From Chitinophaga oryziterrae (GTDB lineage: Bacteria > Bacteroidota > Bacteroidia > Chitinophagales > Chitinophagaceae): DNA of 64,000 bases. The position numbers and the translations under genes are program-made. This document shows positions 25,444 through 34,951 of the stretch, one piece after another (the stretch's first letter is position 1; the number at the start of each line of letters is the position of its first letter). The stretch lies in the NCBI RefSeq assembly GCF_009758125.1, contig NZ_WRXO01000006.1, positions 310,001-374,000 of the forward strand, read 5' to 3'. The notes beneath the pieces were generated by a model. That model was not told the origin of the DNA. It saw only the letters and a list, made by a program, of their open reading frames with translations, and made no database searches.

Positions 25444-26622
25444 ATGCAACGTCAATCATACCTGGACTGGCTCCGTATTCTCGCTATCGTTGGGGTCTTA
25501 TTCTTTCATTCCGCTATGCCTTACGCCGCAGAAATGGACTGGCACATCAGGAATAAAGAAACAAGCAACCTGTTATTGGAAATGAATGCATGGCTGCACC
25601 TGTTCCGGATGCCATTGTTGTTTTTCATCTCCGGTACGGTCAGCTATTATATGCTTCAGAACCGGACCGGTAAGGGATTTATAGGACTGCGTTTCACCCG
25701 CCTCTTTATCCCGCTTGTATTTGGTATGCTGGTTATCGTTCCGCCACAGGTATACATGGAACGGTTAACCGAGGGCTTCAAAGGGAACTTCTGGCACTTC
25801 TATCCCAGCATCTTCACTACAGGAGCCTATCCCAAAGGGAACATGAGCTGGCATCACCTCTGGTTCATCCTATACCTGCTGATCTATGACATTATTTTTG
25901 CCCCTTTATTCGTCTGGATCATCAAAACAAAAAACAAACCCCTGCAATGGATGGCGAAAGGGAAACGGATCTACCTGCTGGCTATTCCCGCTATCATTAT
26001 CTATAGCAGTATGACTATACAATTCCCCGAAACCAATAACTTAGTGCAGGATTACTGTTACTTCCTCTATTGGTTATGTTTCCTGCTGGCGGGGTTTATC
26101 TGTATTGCCAATAGCAGTTTGATGGACAGCCTGGAAAGGAACCGCCGTTTTTCTTTAATGATCGCATTCACCAGCATCATCGTCATCAATTATATTCGCT
26201 GGAATGATATTCAGCCATGGGATACAATCACAAACTGGAAAACAGACCCACGTACTTATATTTTCCTGGCATTAAGAGTTGTTTGTGCATGGGGCTGGGT
26301 ATTCACTGCTATAGGATATGGAAAGAGATACCTTAATAAAAGACACCCGGTATTAAACTATCTCAACCAGGCAGTCTATCCATTTTATATATTACACCAG
26401 ACCATTATCGTGATCCTCACCTATTATGTTGTACAGACAACTGAAACGATTGGAATGAAATATATCTTTACTGTAATTGTCACCTTTTTACTAAGCATGG
26501 GGATCTTCAATATCTTTATAAGGCCATATGCTATTGCACGTTTTTTATTTGGTATGAAATCAAAACAAAAACTAACCTATAAGCAGCCGGTTATACAGAT
26601 GGAAGAACAATCAGTCATATAA
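25444..26622 (+). CDS. Acyltransferase family 3 integral membrane protein
   Basis: Predicted inner-membrane O-acyltransferase that decorates a glycan or lipid with acyl groups. The first helix carries the family signature SYLDWLRILAIVGVLFFHSAMP (the His is likely catalytic), followed by FRMPLLFFISGTVSYYML, FTRLFIPLVFGMLVIVPPQ, and further helices up to about ten; length (392) is normal. The C-terminus is basic. The gene is on the same strand as the LytS/LytTR pair that begins 19 nt downstream, so that system may control it. Its leader contains hairpin ATTTTAACG/CGTTAAAAT. Confidence 0.88.
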   Translation: MQRQSYLDWLRILAIVGVLFFHSAMPYAAEMDWHIRNKETSNLLLEMNAWLHLFRMPLLFFISGTVSYYMLQNRTGKGFIGLRFTRLFIPLVFGMLVIVPPQVYMERLTEGFKGNFWHFYPSIFTTGAYPKGNMSWHHLWFILYLLIYDIIFAPLFVWIIKTKNKPLQWMAKGKRIYLLAIPAIIIYSSMTIQFPETNNLVQDYCYFLYWLCFLLAGFICIANSSLMDSLERNRRFSLMIAFTSIIVINYIRWNDIQPWDTITNWKTDPRTYIFLALRVVCAWGWVFTAIGYGKRYLNKRHPVLNYLNQAVYPFYILHQTIIVILTYYVVQTTETIGMKYIFTVIVTFLLSMGIFNIFIRPYAIARFLFGMKSKQKLTYKQPVIQMEEQSVI

Positions 26623-26641
26623 AAATCGTAATTTTTCTATC

Positions 26642-27667
26642 ATGAAGAAATTCTGGAAATATTATTTCCCTGCCATATATGGCCTGTTGATATACTTTAC
26701 CATCCGTCTGCTGCTGGATACGGTAACCGGCATGAAGTTCTGGCAAAGGCCCTGGCAGACAAATTCTTTCGAAATGTTTATCTCTGTTTTAATGGGATAT
26801 ACATTTATATGGGTACAACATCGCCTTTACAAATATTTCGATACAAAATGGCAAAAGGAATTAAGCTATAAAAGAGTTTTAAAAGAATTCGGATATATTT
26901 GTCTTGTCTCATTTATTTTTCAGAATATTTTCATAATGCCAGTGGCCATTTTTACCGATGATGGGGCACAATGGTATGATGTGGTAGATATCAACATAAT
27001 ACCAACGCTCTATAGCATCATTTATTACGGCATCAGCAGAAGTAACACTTTCCTGGAAGCCTATGTAAACAACAGGCTGAAACTGGAAAAAGTAGTATCG
27101 GATCAGCTACAGGCAGAACTAAAGTTCTTAAAATCACAACTGCATCCTCATTTCATCTTTAATGCCTTAAACACTATCTATTTCCAGATGGATGAAGACG
27201 TATCTGCGGCTAAAAGAAGTGTGGAAAGATTCTCCGAACTGCTCCGTTATCAGTTATACGATCAGGAACAGACGGTGCCTGTAAGAAGAGAAATTCAATA
27301 CCTGGAAAGTTTCATCAGCCTTCAAAAGGTAAGGGCCTCAGATAAATTATCTTTAAGAGTAGAATTCGATCCTTTATTAAATGATCAGCAGGTATATCCT
27401 TTATTATTCTTTCCCCTGGTAGAAAATGCATTTAAATATGTAGGAGGAGGTTATAAGATCTGTATCAAAACACTGTTGCAGGATGATCATATTATATTCC
27501 GGATAGAAAATGATATCCCGGATAGTATACCTTTGGAGAGGGTAGGAGGAATAGGATTGGAGAACCTGAGAAGAAGACTGGAACTTTTATACCCGGATAA
27601 ACATACTTTCAGTATAGATAAAACTGAAAAGGATTTTACAGTAGCGTTAATAATCAAAGCAGCATGA
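26642..27667 (+). CDS. LytS-type sensor histidine kinase (His_kinase family)
   Basis: N-terminal half is membrane-embedded (helices around 7-30, 48-66, 86-108 and 118-136), then a coiled linker (NNRLKLEKVVSDQLQAELKF) leads into the phosphoacceptor motif QLHPHFIFNALNTIYF and a degenerate ATPase domain with LLFFPLVENAFKYVGGGY and GGIGLENLRRRLELLYP. This is the class that pairs with LytTR regulators. Its end overlaps the regulator gene by 4 nt (ATGA), so the two are translationally coupled. The signal is unknown. Confidence 0.92.
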   Translation: MKKFWKYYFPAIYGLLIYFTIRLLLDTVTGMKFWQRPWQTNSFEMFISVLMGYTFIWVQHRLYKYFDTKWQKELSYKRVLKEFGYICLVSFIFQNIFIMPVAIFTDDGAQWYDVVDINIIPTLYSIIYYGISRSNTFLEAYVNNRLKLEKVVSDQLQAELKFLKSQLHPHFIFNALNTIYFQMDEDVSAAKRSVERFSELLRYQLYDQEQTVPVRREIQYLESFISLQKVRASDKLSLRVEFDPLLNDQQVYPLLFFPLVENAFKYVGGGYKICIKTLLQDDHIIFRIENDIPDSIPLERVGGIGLENLRRRLELLYPDKHTFSIDKTEKDFTVALIIKAA

Positions 27668-28371
27668 AGATAAAATGTATAGTAACGGATGATGAGCCTT
27701 TTGCAAGAAAAGGATTACAGGGATATATAGAGAAAGTGGATTTCCTGGAACTGACAGGCATTTGTGAAAATGCGATAGAACTCAATTCCATGCTAAAACA
27801 ACAAGAGGTTGATGTATTATTCCTGGATATAGAAATGCCTTATATGTCCGGTATAGAGCTGTTGAAAAACTTAACGAACCCACCTAAAGTAATCTTTACC
27901 ACTGCGTATGAGAAATATGCGATGGAGGGATATGAACTGGAAGTGCTGGATTATCTTCTAAAACCTGTTTCCTTTGAAAGGTTCTTAAAATCTGCGAATA
28001 AGATTTATGATTACTTCAAACAGCAGCAGCAGGGGGCTGCCGCCGAAGATTACTTCTTTGTAAAAGCAGATAACAAACTGGAAAAGATCAGTACTGCGGA
28101 TATTCTTTTCATAGAAGCAATGGAAAACTATATTGCTATTTATATAAAAGACAGAAAGGTCATTACACATTTGACATTAAAGATGATACAGGAAAGATTG
28201 CCGGTGGCGGATTTTGTCCAGCCGCATAAATCCTATCTCGTAGCTATGAATAAGATAGATGCTATAGAAGGTAATGTACTGCACATTGCAGAATTCGAGG
28301 TCCCTGTATCAAAATATCAGAAAGAGGATGTGCTGATGAAAGTATTGAACAACCGGATGCTTAAAAGATAA
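27664..28371 (+). CDS. LytTR-family response regulator
   Basis: Receiver domain (CIVTDDEPFARKGL, phospho-acceptor Asp55 in VLFLDIEMPYMSG, FTTAYEKYAMEGYE, VLDYLLKPV) followed by a Q-rich linker and a LytTR DNA-binding domain (FFVKADNKLEKISTADILFI, EAMENYIAIYI, FVQPHKSYLVAMNKI). All acidic-pocket residues and the conserved Lys of LLKP are present. LytTR proteins bind pairs of short direct repeats; the duplicated TACGTCAAA boxes upstream of the acyltransferase gene are candidate sites, although their spacing is not the usual one. Start overlaps the kinase stop by 4 nt. Confidence 0.93.
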   Translation: MKIKCIVTDDEPFARKGLQGYIEKVDFLELTGICENAIELNSMLKQQEVDVLFLDIEMPYMSGIELLKNLTNPPKVIFTTAYEKYAMEGYELEVLDYLLKPVSFERFLKSANKIYDYFKQQQQGAAAEDYFFVKADNKLEKISTADILFIEAMENYIAIYIKDRKVITHLTLKMIQERLPVADFVQPHKSYLVAMNKIDAIEGNVLHIAEFEVPVSKYQKEDVLMKVLNNRMLKR

Positions 28372-28416
28372 CCCAACTCCTTACCGAAACGCCTGCATTA
28401 ATTAGATAGCAGTTTA

Positions 28417-28464
28417 AAATATACTACATTATTGCAACTTTGTTGCAATAATGTAGTATATTTG
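28417..28464 (+). promoter_or_regulatory. 47-bp palindromic metalloregulator-type operator overlapping a promoter
   Basis: Arms of 22 bp around a TTT centre are exact reverse complements; the right arm contains GTTGCAATAATGTAGTATA. The -7 element TATATTTG (28457-28464) lies inside the right arm, so a bound repressor would block RNA polymerase. The downstream gene is a COG0523 GTPase, a class often controlled by the zinc repressor Zur; assignment to Zur is inference. Confidence 0.7.
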
Positions 28465-28510
28465 TTCCTCACAAATCCGGAAAAGGCCTGATCCGTTAAT
28501 CTTACATATT

Positions 28511-29710
28511 ATGCAAACTAATCGTTTACCAGTAACGGTATTGAGTGGATTCCTCGGTGCCGGTAAGACTACTTTGCTCAATCATGTCCTGCATAACAAA
28601 GAAGGCATGAGAGTGGCTGTCATCGTGAATGACATGAGTGAAGTGAACATCGATGCACAACTTATCAAAAATGAAAATACCCTCAACAGAACAGAGGAAC
28701 GCCTTGTTGAAATGAGCAATGGCTGCATCTGCTGCACCCTGCGTGAAGACTTACTGATAGAAGTAGAGAAACTGGCCAAAGAAAGGAAATTTGACTACCT
28801 GCTGATAGAAAGCTCCGGCATCAGTGAACCTTTACCAGTGGCACAAACATTTACTTACCAGGATGAGGCCAATGGAACAGATCTTAGTAAACTTTCCCGC
28901 CTGGATACGCTCGTTACCGTAGTAGACGGATTTAATTTCTTAAAAGATTATAGTAGCATTGAAACATTGCAGGACAGGCAGGCTACTGATATGGAAGGGG
29001 ATTACAGGACCATCGTCAATCTGCTCACAGACCAGATAGAATTTGCCAATGTCATCATCCTCAATAAAACCGATTTAATGACTTCTGAAGAAGTAGGGAT
29101 ACTAACGGCTGTAATAAAAAAACTAAATGCCGGCGCCCACATCGTAACATCTTCCTTTGGTAAAGTAGAACTCAAAAATATCCTCAATACCAACCTCTTT
29201 GACTTTGAAGAAACCAGTCAGAGTGCCGGATGGATAGAAGAACTCAGCAAAATACATCACACGCCTGAGACAGAAGAATATGGTATCGGCAGCTTCGTGT
29301 ACCGCAGTCGCCGCCCTTTTCACCCGGAACGTTTCTGGAACTACCTCAATGATAACTGGCATTCCAATATTATCCGTAGTAAAGGGTTGTTCTGGTTAGC
29401 TTCCCGTAAGGACGATGCGCTCAACTGGAGCCAGGCAGGAGGCAGCTTAAGAGCGGAACGCGCAGGCGTATGGTGGTGCAGTATGTCCTATAAAGAAAGA
29501 CTCCGTTATGCTTCCTTCTTAGATAATAAAGAGGAAATTGAAGCAAAATGGGACAAACAATTTGGCGACCGGCAAAATGAACTCGTCATCATCGGTAAAG
29601 GATTAGACAAAGAAACTATTATAAGAGAACTGGATACCTGCCTCTGTGATGAAAACGAAATTGCTGCGATGGAAAGAGGAGATACCTTCCGCGACGTATT
29701 TCCCTGCTGA
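28511..29710 (+). CDS. CobW/COG0523-family GTPase, probable zinc metallochaperone
   Basis: P-loop GTPase that in the best-studied members hands zinc to client metalloproteins under starvation. It has Walker A GFLGAGKTT (13-21), the metal-binding CxCC motif SNGCICCTLRED (CICC at 72-75), Walker B LLIESSGISEPLPVA, a NKTDLM base-recognition motif near 181, and the CobW C-terminal domain with SFVYRSRRPFHPERFW and LFWLASRKDD. Length (399) is usual. It is single, and its promoter is buried in a large palindrome, which points to metal-dependent repression. Confidence 0.9.
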   Translation: MQTNRLPVTVLSGFLGAGKTTLLNHVLHNKEGMRVAVIVNDMSEVNIDAQLIKNENTLNRTEERLVEMSNGCICCTLREDLLIEVEKLAKERKFDYLLIESSGISEPLPVAQTFTYQDEANGTDLSKLSRLDTLVTVVDGFNFLKDYSSIETLQDRQATDMEGDYRTIVNLLTDQIEFANVIILNKTDLMTSEEVGILTAVIKKLNAGAHIVTSSFGKVELKNILNTNLFDFEETSQSAGWIEELSKIHHTPETEEYGIGSFVYRSRRPFHPERFWNYLNDNWHSNIIRSKGLFWLASRKDDALNWSQAGGSLRAERAGVWWCSMSYKERLRYASFLDNKEEIEAKWDKQFGDRQNELVIIGKGLDKETIIRELDTCLCDENEIAAMERGDTFRDVFPC

Positions 29711-29803
29711 TGAAATTGCACTTAACGCAAACATAACACAACGCTAAATTTTGGCTGCATATTTTCACACCGCAATACAATTCGCCAACTTTTTTGTGTT
29801 ATA

Positions 29804-30415
29804 ATGAAGAATCTGAATGATGCAGAGCTATTATCGCTGGTAAAAAAGGACGATGAAAAGGCATTTGAGACTTTAGTGTACAGGTATAATATTACCCTGT
29901 ATAAATTTATATACGCCCGTATCAGGGATGAACATGATACCAAAGACCTCCTCCAGGAGGTCTTTATCTCTTTCTGGAAGAACCGCCGGAATATTGTAAC
30001 GGCAGACCGTATCCTCTCTTATTTAACACGTGCCGCATATTATGCAGTCATAGACTGGCAGATCCAGCACAAGAAGGTGCTGGCGCGTCAATCCATCTTA
30101 CTTGAAAAAGACGAGCCAACCACCTTCCCCGTAGAAAATCAACTGATCTCATTAGAGCTGAGAGAGGCAGTAGACACCGAAGTAGCGAAGATGAATGATA
30201 CCATGCGTAAGGTATTTATATCAAGTCGCTGGGAAGCAAAATCCATTCGTGAAGTAGCCGAAGAACACGGCCTTTCAGAACAAACCGTCAAGAATTATAT
30301 CTCTCTTGCTCTTAAAAGAATACGTCTGCGCCTCAATACAGACAACTGGATACTTGTTTACATTTCCTTAACATTGTGTTCACAATTCCTTAATGGTACC
30401 ACCTGCCTGCTTTAA
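29804..30415 (+). CDS. ECF RNA polymerase sigma factor (FecI-like, PUL type)
   Basis: Drives transcription of the SusC/SusD pair downstream when released by its anti-sigma partner. Region 2 is clear (FETLVYRYNITLYKFIYARI, then DLLQEVFISFWKNR), and region 4 carries the helix-turn-helix MRKVFISSRWEAKSIREVAE and GLSEQTVKNYISLALKRIR. It ends in a hydrophobic tail (WILVYISLTLCSQFL), common in Bacteroidota PUL sigma factors. The FecR gene starts 15 nt later. Its own promoter is not clear; TAAATTTTG at about 29743 comes close to the consensus but has one extra base. Confidence 0.93.
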   Translation: MKNLNDAELLSLVKKDDEKAFETLVYRYNITLYKFIYARIRDEHDTKDLLQEVFISFWKNRRNIVTADRILSYLTRAAYYAVIDWQIQHKKVLARQSILLEKDEPTTFPVENQLISLELREAVDTEVAKMNDTMRKVFISSRWEAKSIREVAEEHGLSEQTVKNYISLALKRIRLRLNTDNWILVYISLTLCSQFLNGTTCLL

Positions 30416-30430
30416 AGACTTTACTGATGA

Positions 30431-31369
30431 ATGCAGACATCATCAGACAAAGCTGCCATATTAGCGCTTTTAAAAAAGTATAGGTCCGGCCAATGCACGC
30501 CGGAAGAAATAGCACGTATACACGACTGGTTCTATTCTTTTGAAACAGAAGACGATCCGGAATTTGCAGCCGCTGCCAATGAAGCGGCCGCCAATGTAAT
30601 GGCTACGTTATTCCCCCGTAAAAGGATAAGGTATATGCCTCTCCTGCGGGTTGCGGCTATATTGCTAGTGATCGTTACAGGATTGCTCTTCTTTTTCAGA
30701 CCACAAAAGCCTGTGCCGGTAACATATGCACAGATCAATGTAGAGAAAGGGAAACGAAAAAAACTCACCCTGCCCGATGGTACCGTTGTTACACTCAACG
30801 CACTCTCTGAATTAAGTATACCATCCAACTTTGGAAAAAACAACAGGGAACTGTTCTTAAAAGGAGAGGGGGTTTTTGATGTAAAGAGTGATGAAACGAA
30901 ACCTTTTATCGTACACACCGGGGAATTAAAAACCATTGTGCTGGGTACTTCCTTTGATATCAAAGCCTATCCGGGTGAAGATGCTATACAGGTAGCTGTA
31001 TTAACAGGTAAAGTGCGTGTAGAAAAGGAACAGGAGGTCGTGGCTGCGGGTATCGAACATAACCAGGTGCTTACCTATACTTCAAAGGAACATCATATCA
31101 AAATAGCAAATGCTGCTAAGATAGCCGACTGGCAGGCTAATAACTACTATTTCGATCAGGCCACTATCCCTGAAATAGCGGACATACTGGAAAGACAATA
31201 CAACATCAGTATTAAATTAACAGGTAGCACCAAAAGGACCTGCCGTTACACATTGCAGCTAAAGAATGAGTCTATTGAACATGCAATGTCTTTACTCGCC
31301 CAGTTATCAGGTATCACATACCACATTAATAATCATGAAATTAAAATTAATACTGCAACATGCGAATAA
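30431..31369 (+). CDS. FecR-family anti-sigma factor
   Basis: Single-pass inner-membrane regulator. The cytoplasmic N-terminus (about 1-70) should bind the sigma factor, one membrane helix follows (PLLRVAAILLVIVTGLLFFF), and the periplasmic FecR domain contains the motifs VEKGKRKKLTLPDGTVVTLN, LFLKGEGVFDV, PFIVHTGELKTIVLGTSFDI and VAVLTGKVRV. The last part (YYFDQATIPEIADILERQYN) is the STN-like C-terminal domain, which interacts with SusC. It overlaps the SusC gene by 10 nt. Confidence 0.93.
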   Translation: MQTSSDKAAILALLKKYRSGQCTPEEIARIHDWFYSFETEDDPEFAAAANEAAANVMATLFPRKRIRYMPLLRVAAILLVIVTGLLFFFRPQKPVPVTYAQINVEKGKRKKLTLPDGTVVTLNALSELSIPSNFGKNNRELFLKGEGVFDVKSDETKPFIVHTGELKTIVLGTSFDIKAYPGEDAIQVAVLTGKVRVEKEQEVVAAGIEHNQVLTYTSKEHHIKIANAAKIADWQANNYYFDQATIPEIADILERQYNISIKLTGSTKRTCRYTLQLKNESIEHAMSLLAQLSGITYHINNHEIKINTATCE

Positions 31370-34300
31370 AAAGTAAAGCGCTCACCTCTATATCACGGCA
31401 GTTGCGCCTGCTCCCCGTATTTTTCTTTTGTCATGCGATTTGTTTTGCCAACAGTATGAATGGTCAGAACATCATCATCAACGTGAAGGACACACGTATT
31501 AGTTTAGATGTTAAAAAATTACCGCTTAAAGAAGTATTTCTGCTTATTGAACAAAAAACAGGTATTTCAATTGGTTATAATGCAACCGCTGTAAATGCCC
31601 GCCAACTGGTGAATTATAAAGCTGAAAAGGCTTCCCTGTCCGCTGTTCTTGAACAACTGCTGGAAGACTATGAAGGCTCTGTTAAACAGGTAGATGATAA
31701 CCATATCTTCCTGAAAGTGGTTAAAAAGAAAGTAACTGTTGTAACGACCGTTACCGCAACTGTACAGGTAGTAGTAACCGGTGTTGTGACGGATGAAACG
31801 AATCAGCCTGTACCTGGTGTAAGTGTGTACGAGAAAACGACCAAAAAAAATACTACTACTGATATTTCCGGTAAATACAGTATTGCTGTGAACACCGGTG
31901 ATGTACTGGTATTCAACTTTATTGGTTATGCTCCGGAAGAAGTTACAGTAACAGGAGAACCTACTATCAACGTAAAACTGAAAGTACAGAACAGCCAGTT
32001 AAGAGAAGTAGTAGCCATCGGTTATCAGTCTGTAAGAAAGAGTGATTTAACAGGTGCTATTTCCAGTGTAAAAGCAAGTGAGATGAACTTGTCTGCACCT
32101 ACTGTTGGACAGGCGCTCGTTGGTAAAGTAGCCGGTGTGGTAGTCGCCCAGGTAAGTGGCGCTCCTTATGCAAGTACCAGGATCCGTGTACGTGGAACCG
32201 GATCTATAAACGCTTCCTCTAATCCGTTATATGTAATAGATGGCTATCCCGTGGATAATACTAATAATGATATTTACATTAACCCGGAAGATATCGAAAC
32301 GATCGACATCCTGAAAGATGCTGCTTCTGCTGCTATCTATGGTTCAAGAGCTTCCGGTGGTGTAGTACTGATTACTACCAAACGTGGTAAAAATAACACC
32401 AAAGGTAAGTTTGAATATGATATTCAGACAGGTATCAACCAGTTAGCGAAGAAAGTGAAGTTGCTGAATGCCGATCAGTTCTCCCAGTTGATGGTAGACG
32501 CCCGTAACAATACTTACCACGACTTTGTTGTGAATGCCAACAATCCTGCTCTTCCCTGGAATGATAATATGTACTCTGATGATAATGCTACCCGTGTGAA
32601 AAATGTAGGTAACGCCAACGCTGTACAGGTAGACCCGGATTTTTACGATTTCGCTTCTCAGAAGATCATCCATTCTAAATATAATACAGACTGGCAGGAC
32701 GAATTATACAGAAATGCCGTATTCGCAAGACATAACCTGTCGTTCTCCGGTGGTAAAGATGATGTTCGTTATTACATCAGTGGTGGTTATCAGAATCAGG
32801 ATGGTATCGTACTGAACACAGGTGTAAAGAAAATAAACCTGCGTGCAAACATCGATGGAAAAGTAAACGAAAAGCTGAAAGTAGGATTGAACATTTCTTA
32901 CACCAATAATCAGAATAAGGAAACAGAAGAAGGCCGTTGGGACCACAATCCTATCATGGCAGCCTTATTGATGTTACCATCGTTCCGTGCATATGATGAG
33001 AAAGGCAACATCGCCAAGAACGAAGTAGCCAAATACTCTTCCACATATGGTTTCAACAGCTTTGAAAATCCATTGGCACTGGCTAAGGAAATTAATATCA
33101 CCAGGAGAGGTAACAGAGGTACTTATAATGCTTATGCTGTTTACCAGCTTTTGCCGGCATTATCATTCAAAGCTAACCTCGGTATCTCCAACTACGCTGA
33201 GAAGTATAATTATTATTATCCTACCAGTCTGAGCGCTGGTGTAAGTGCACCATATTCTGTAGATGCAAAGAATGCTGCCAATGCAAAAGTAAAGAATACT
33301 GTTTACCTGGATAAACTGGGAGAATATACCCTTAACTACAATAAACAGTTTAATAAACATAAAATAGATGTACTGGCTGGTTATACCGCCCAAAAGACAA
33401 CGAACGACGTAGTAGGCGTAAAAGCTACCGGATTTGATAATGACCGTATCCAGGACATCAGTGGGAAAGGGGCAGATGCAGCTTATTTTAGCTTAACAGA
33501 TGCAATAAGAACTACTACCACTTTATTGTCTTACCTGGCACGTGTGAATTATGCCTATGACAGCAGATATTTCCTCACAGGATCTTTCCGTACAGACGGT
33601 TCTTCCCGTTTTGGCCCTAAGAACAAATGGGGTGCTTTCCCTTCTGTTGCCGCAGGATGGAATATCTCTAATGAATCTTTCTACCATGATTGGCTGGGTC
33701 AGCATTCTACCCTTAAATTACGTGCAAGCTGGGGTTTAAGCGGTAATAACAATATCGGTGATTACAATGCCTTACAGGTAATGGCTACGGGGACTTCAGC
33801 CGTTGTATTCGGTAATAACGTATACAACACTGCCTATGCCGGTGATATCAAGGATGAGAAACTGGGATGGGAATCAACTTCTCAGTATAATACTGGTCTG
33901 GATATCGGATTATTCAATGGCCGTGTAACAGTGATCGCTAACTATTACCTGAGTTATTCTTACAACCTGTTATTTAATCAGCCTATTTCTGCTATCTCTG
34001 GTTCTAACTACATGCTGACTAACCTGCGTAATTCAAAAATACGTAACAGAGGTGTAGATGTACAGATTGATACAAGGGTGATAGATAATAAAGATTTTCA
34101 TCTTAATTTCTCTGGTAACATTTCTGTAAACAGGAATAAAGTACTGAACATGGGTGGTGCCAGTACTATTTACACCGCTGGTGCAGAACGTTCTTACAAA
34201 ACACACGTTACACAGGAAGGACATCCAGTGGGTATGTTCTACGGTTTTAAAGTACTGGGTATCGCTACTGCGGATAATTATAAGAAAGTTGCGCCGTCGG

Positions 34301-34929
34301 CCTCTTCATCCAACCCAATGCATCCCGGTGATCTTTATTTCTACGATAAAACAGGAGATGGTGTAGTAAACGATGCGGATAAAGACATCATCGGTAATCC
34401 TTACCCTAAATTCACTTACGGTTTTAACCTGTCTGCTACTTATAAAGAGTTTTATTTCAGCTCTTCGTTTAATGGCTCTTATGGTAACCAGGTGCTGGAC
34501 GGACAAGATTATTACCTGTATAATATGGAAGGTTCCGGTAACCAGTATGCGGATGTTGCACAACATTTCCGTTCTGTTTCAGAACCTGGTAACGGAAAAG
34601 TATATCGCCCTTCAAGAGCTGGTACACAAAGTAACAGTACCCGTTTATCAACCTTCTACTTACAGGATGCTTCTTTCTTCAGATGTACGAATGCTACACT
34701 GGGATATAATTTCAAATTCCGCTTCCTGCAGGAAAAACTGGGTATCAGCAAAGCCACTTTGTTTGCCAGTGTAGATAACGCCTTTACTATTACAAAATAT
34801 AAAGGGTATAATCCTGAAGTTGATTACAACGTAAACAGTACTACCAATTCAAATTTAGCTCCGGGCGTAGATTATGGTATGTATCCATTGGTACGTGCTT
34901 ATAACGTAGGTGCTAAAATTGCTTTTTAA
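31360..34929 (+). CDS. SusC-family TonB-dependent transducer receptor with STN domain
   Basis: Outer-membrane receptor that both imports substrate and signals to FecR. After a long signal region (RLLPVFFFCHAICFANS) an STN domain is present (LDVKKLPLKEVFLLIEQKTG and SLSAVLEQLLEDYEGSVKQV), then a Val/Thr-rich linker, the carboxypeptidase-like domain (VTGVVTDETNQPVPGVSVYE), the TonB box/plug (LREVVAIGYQSVRKSDLTGA), and a barrel with ARVNYAYDSRYFLTGSFRTD and LKLRASWGLSGNNNIGDYN. With 1189 residues it is longer than the other SusC proteins here because of the STN domain. Together with the sigma factor, FecR and SusD this is a complete signalling uptake unit. The substrate is unknown. Confidence 0.95.
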   Translation: MRIKSKALTSISRQLRLLPVFFFCHAICFANSMNGQNIIINVKDTRISLDVKKLPLKEVFLLIEQKTGISIGYNATAVNARQLVNYKAEKASLSAVLEQLLEDYEGSVKQVDDNHIFLKVVKKKVTVVTTVTATVQVVVTGVVTDETNQPVPGVSVYEKTTKKNTTTDISGKYSIAVNTGDVLVFNFIGYAPEEVTVTGEPTINVKLKVQNSQLREVVAIGYQSVRKSDLTGAISSVKASEMNLSAPTVGQALVGKVAGVVVAQVSGAPYASTRIRVRGTGSINASSNPLYVIDGYPVDNTNNDIYINPEDIETIDILKDAASAAIYGSRASGGVVLITTKRGKNNTKGKFEYDIQTGINQLAKKVKLLNADQFSQLMVDARNNTYHDFVVNANNPALPWNDNMYSDDNATRVKNVGNANAVQVDPDFYDFASQKIIHSKYNTDWQDELYRNAVFARHNLSFSGGKDDVRYYISGGYQNQDGIVLNTGVKKINLRANIDGKVNEKLKVGLNISYTNNQNKETEEGRWDHNPIMAALLMLPSFRAYDEKGNIAKNEVAKYSSTYGFNSFENPLALAKEINITRRGNRGTYNAYAVYQLLPALSFKANLGISNYAEKYNYYYPTSLSAGVSAPYSVDAKNAANAKVKNTVYLDKLGEYTLNYNKQFNKHKIDVLAGYTAQKTTNDVVGVKATGFDNDRIQDISGKGADAAYFSLTDAIRTTTTLLSYLARVNYAYDSRYFLTGSFRTDGSSRFGPKNKWGAFPSVAAGWNISNESFYHDWLGQHSTLKLRASWGLSGNNNIGDYNALQVMATGTSAVVFGNNVYNTAYAGDIKDEKLGWESTSQYNTGLDIGLFNGRVTVIANYYLSYSYNLLFNQPISAISGSNYMLTNLRNSKIRNRGVDVQIDTRVIDNKDFHLNFSGNISVNRNKVLNMGGASTIYTAGAERSYKTHVTQEGHPVGMFYGFKVLGIATADNYKKVAPSASSSNPMHPGDLYFYDKTGDGVVNDADKDIIGNPYPKFTYGFNLSATYKEFYFSSSFNGSYGNQVLDGQDYYLYNMEGSGNQYADVAQHFRSVSEPGNGKVYRPSRAGTQSNSTRLSTFYLQDASFFRCTNATLGYNFKFRFLQEKLGISKATLFASVDNAFTITKYKGYNPEVDYNVNSTTNSNLAPGVDYGMYPLVRAYNVGAKIAF

Positions 34930-34951
34930 TTCATTCTAATAAGTATCAGAG

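Noticed and set aside
25295..25585. 96-codon frame upstream of the acyltransferase
   Set aside because: Only its first 26 codons resemble a protein; the rest overlaps the true gene in another frame. It is treated as a duplicated 5' fragment.
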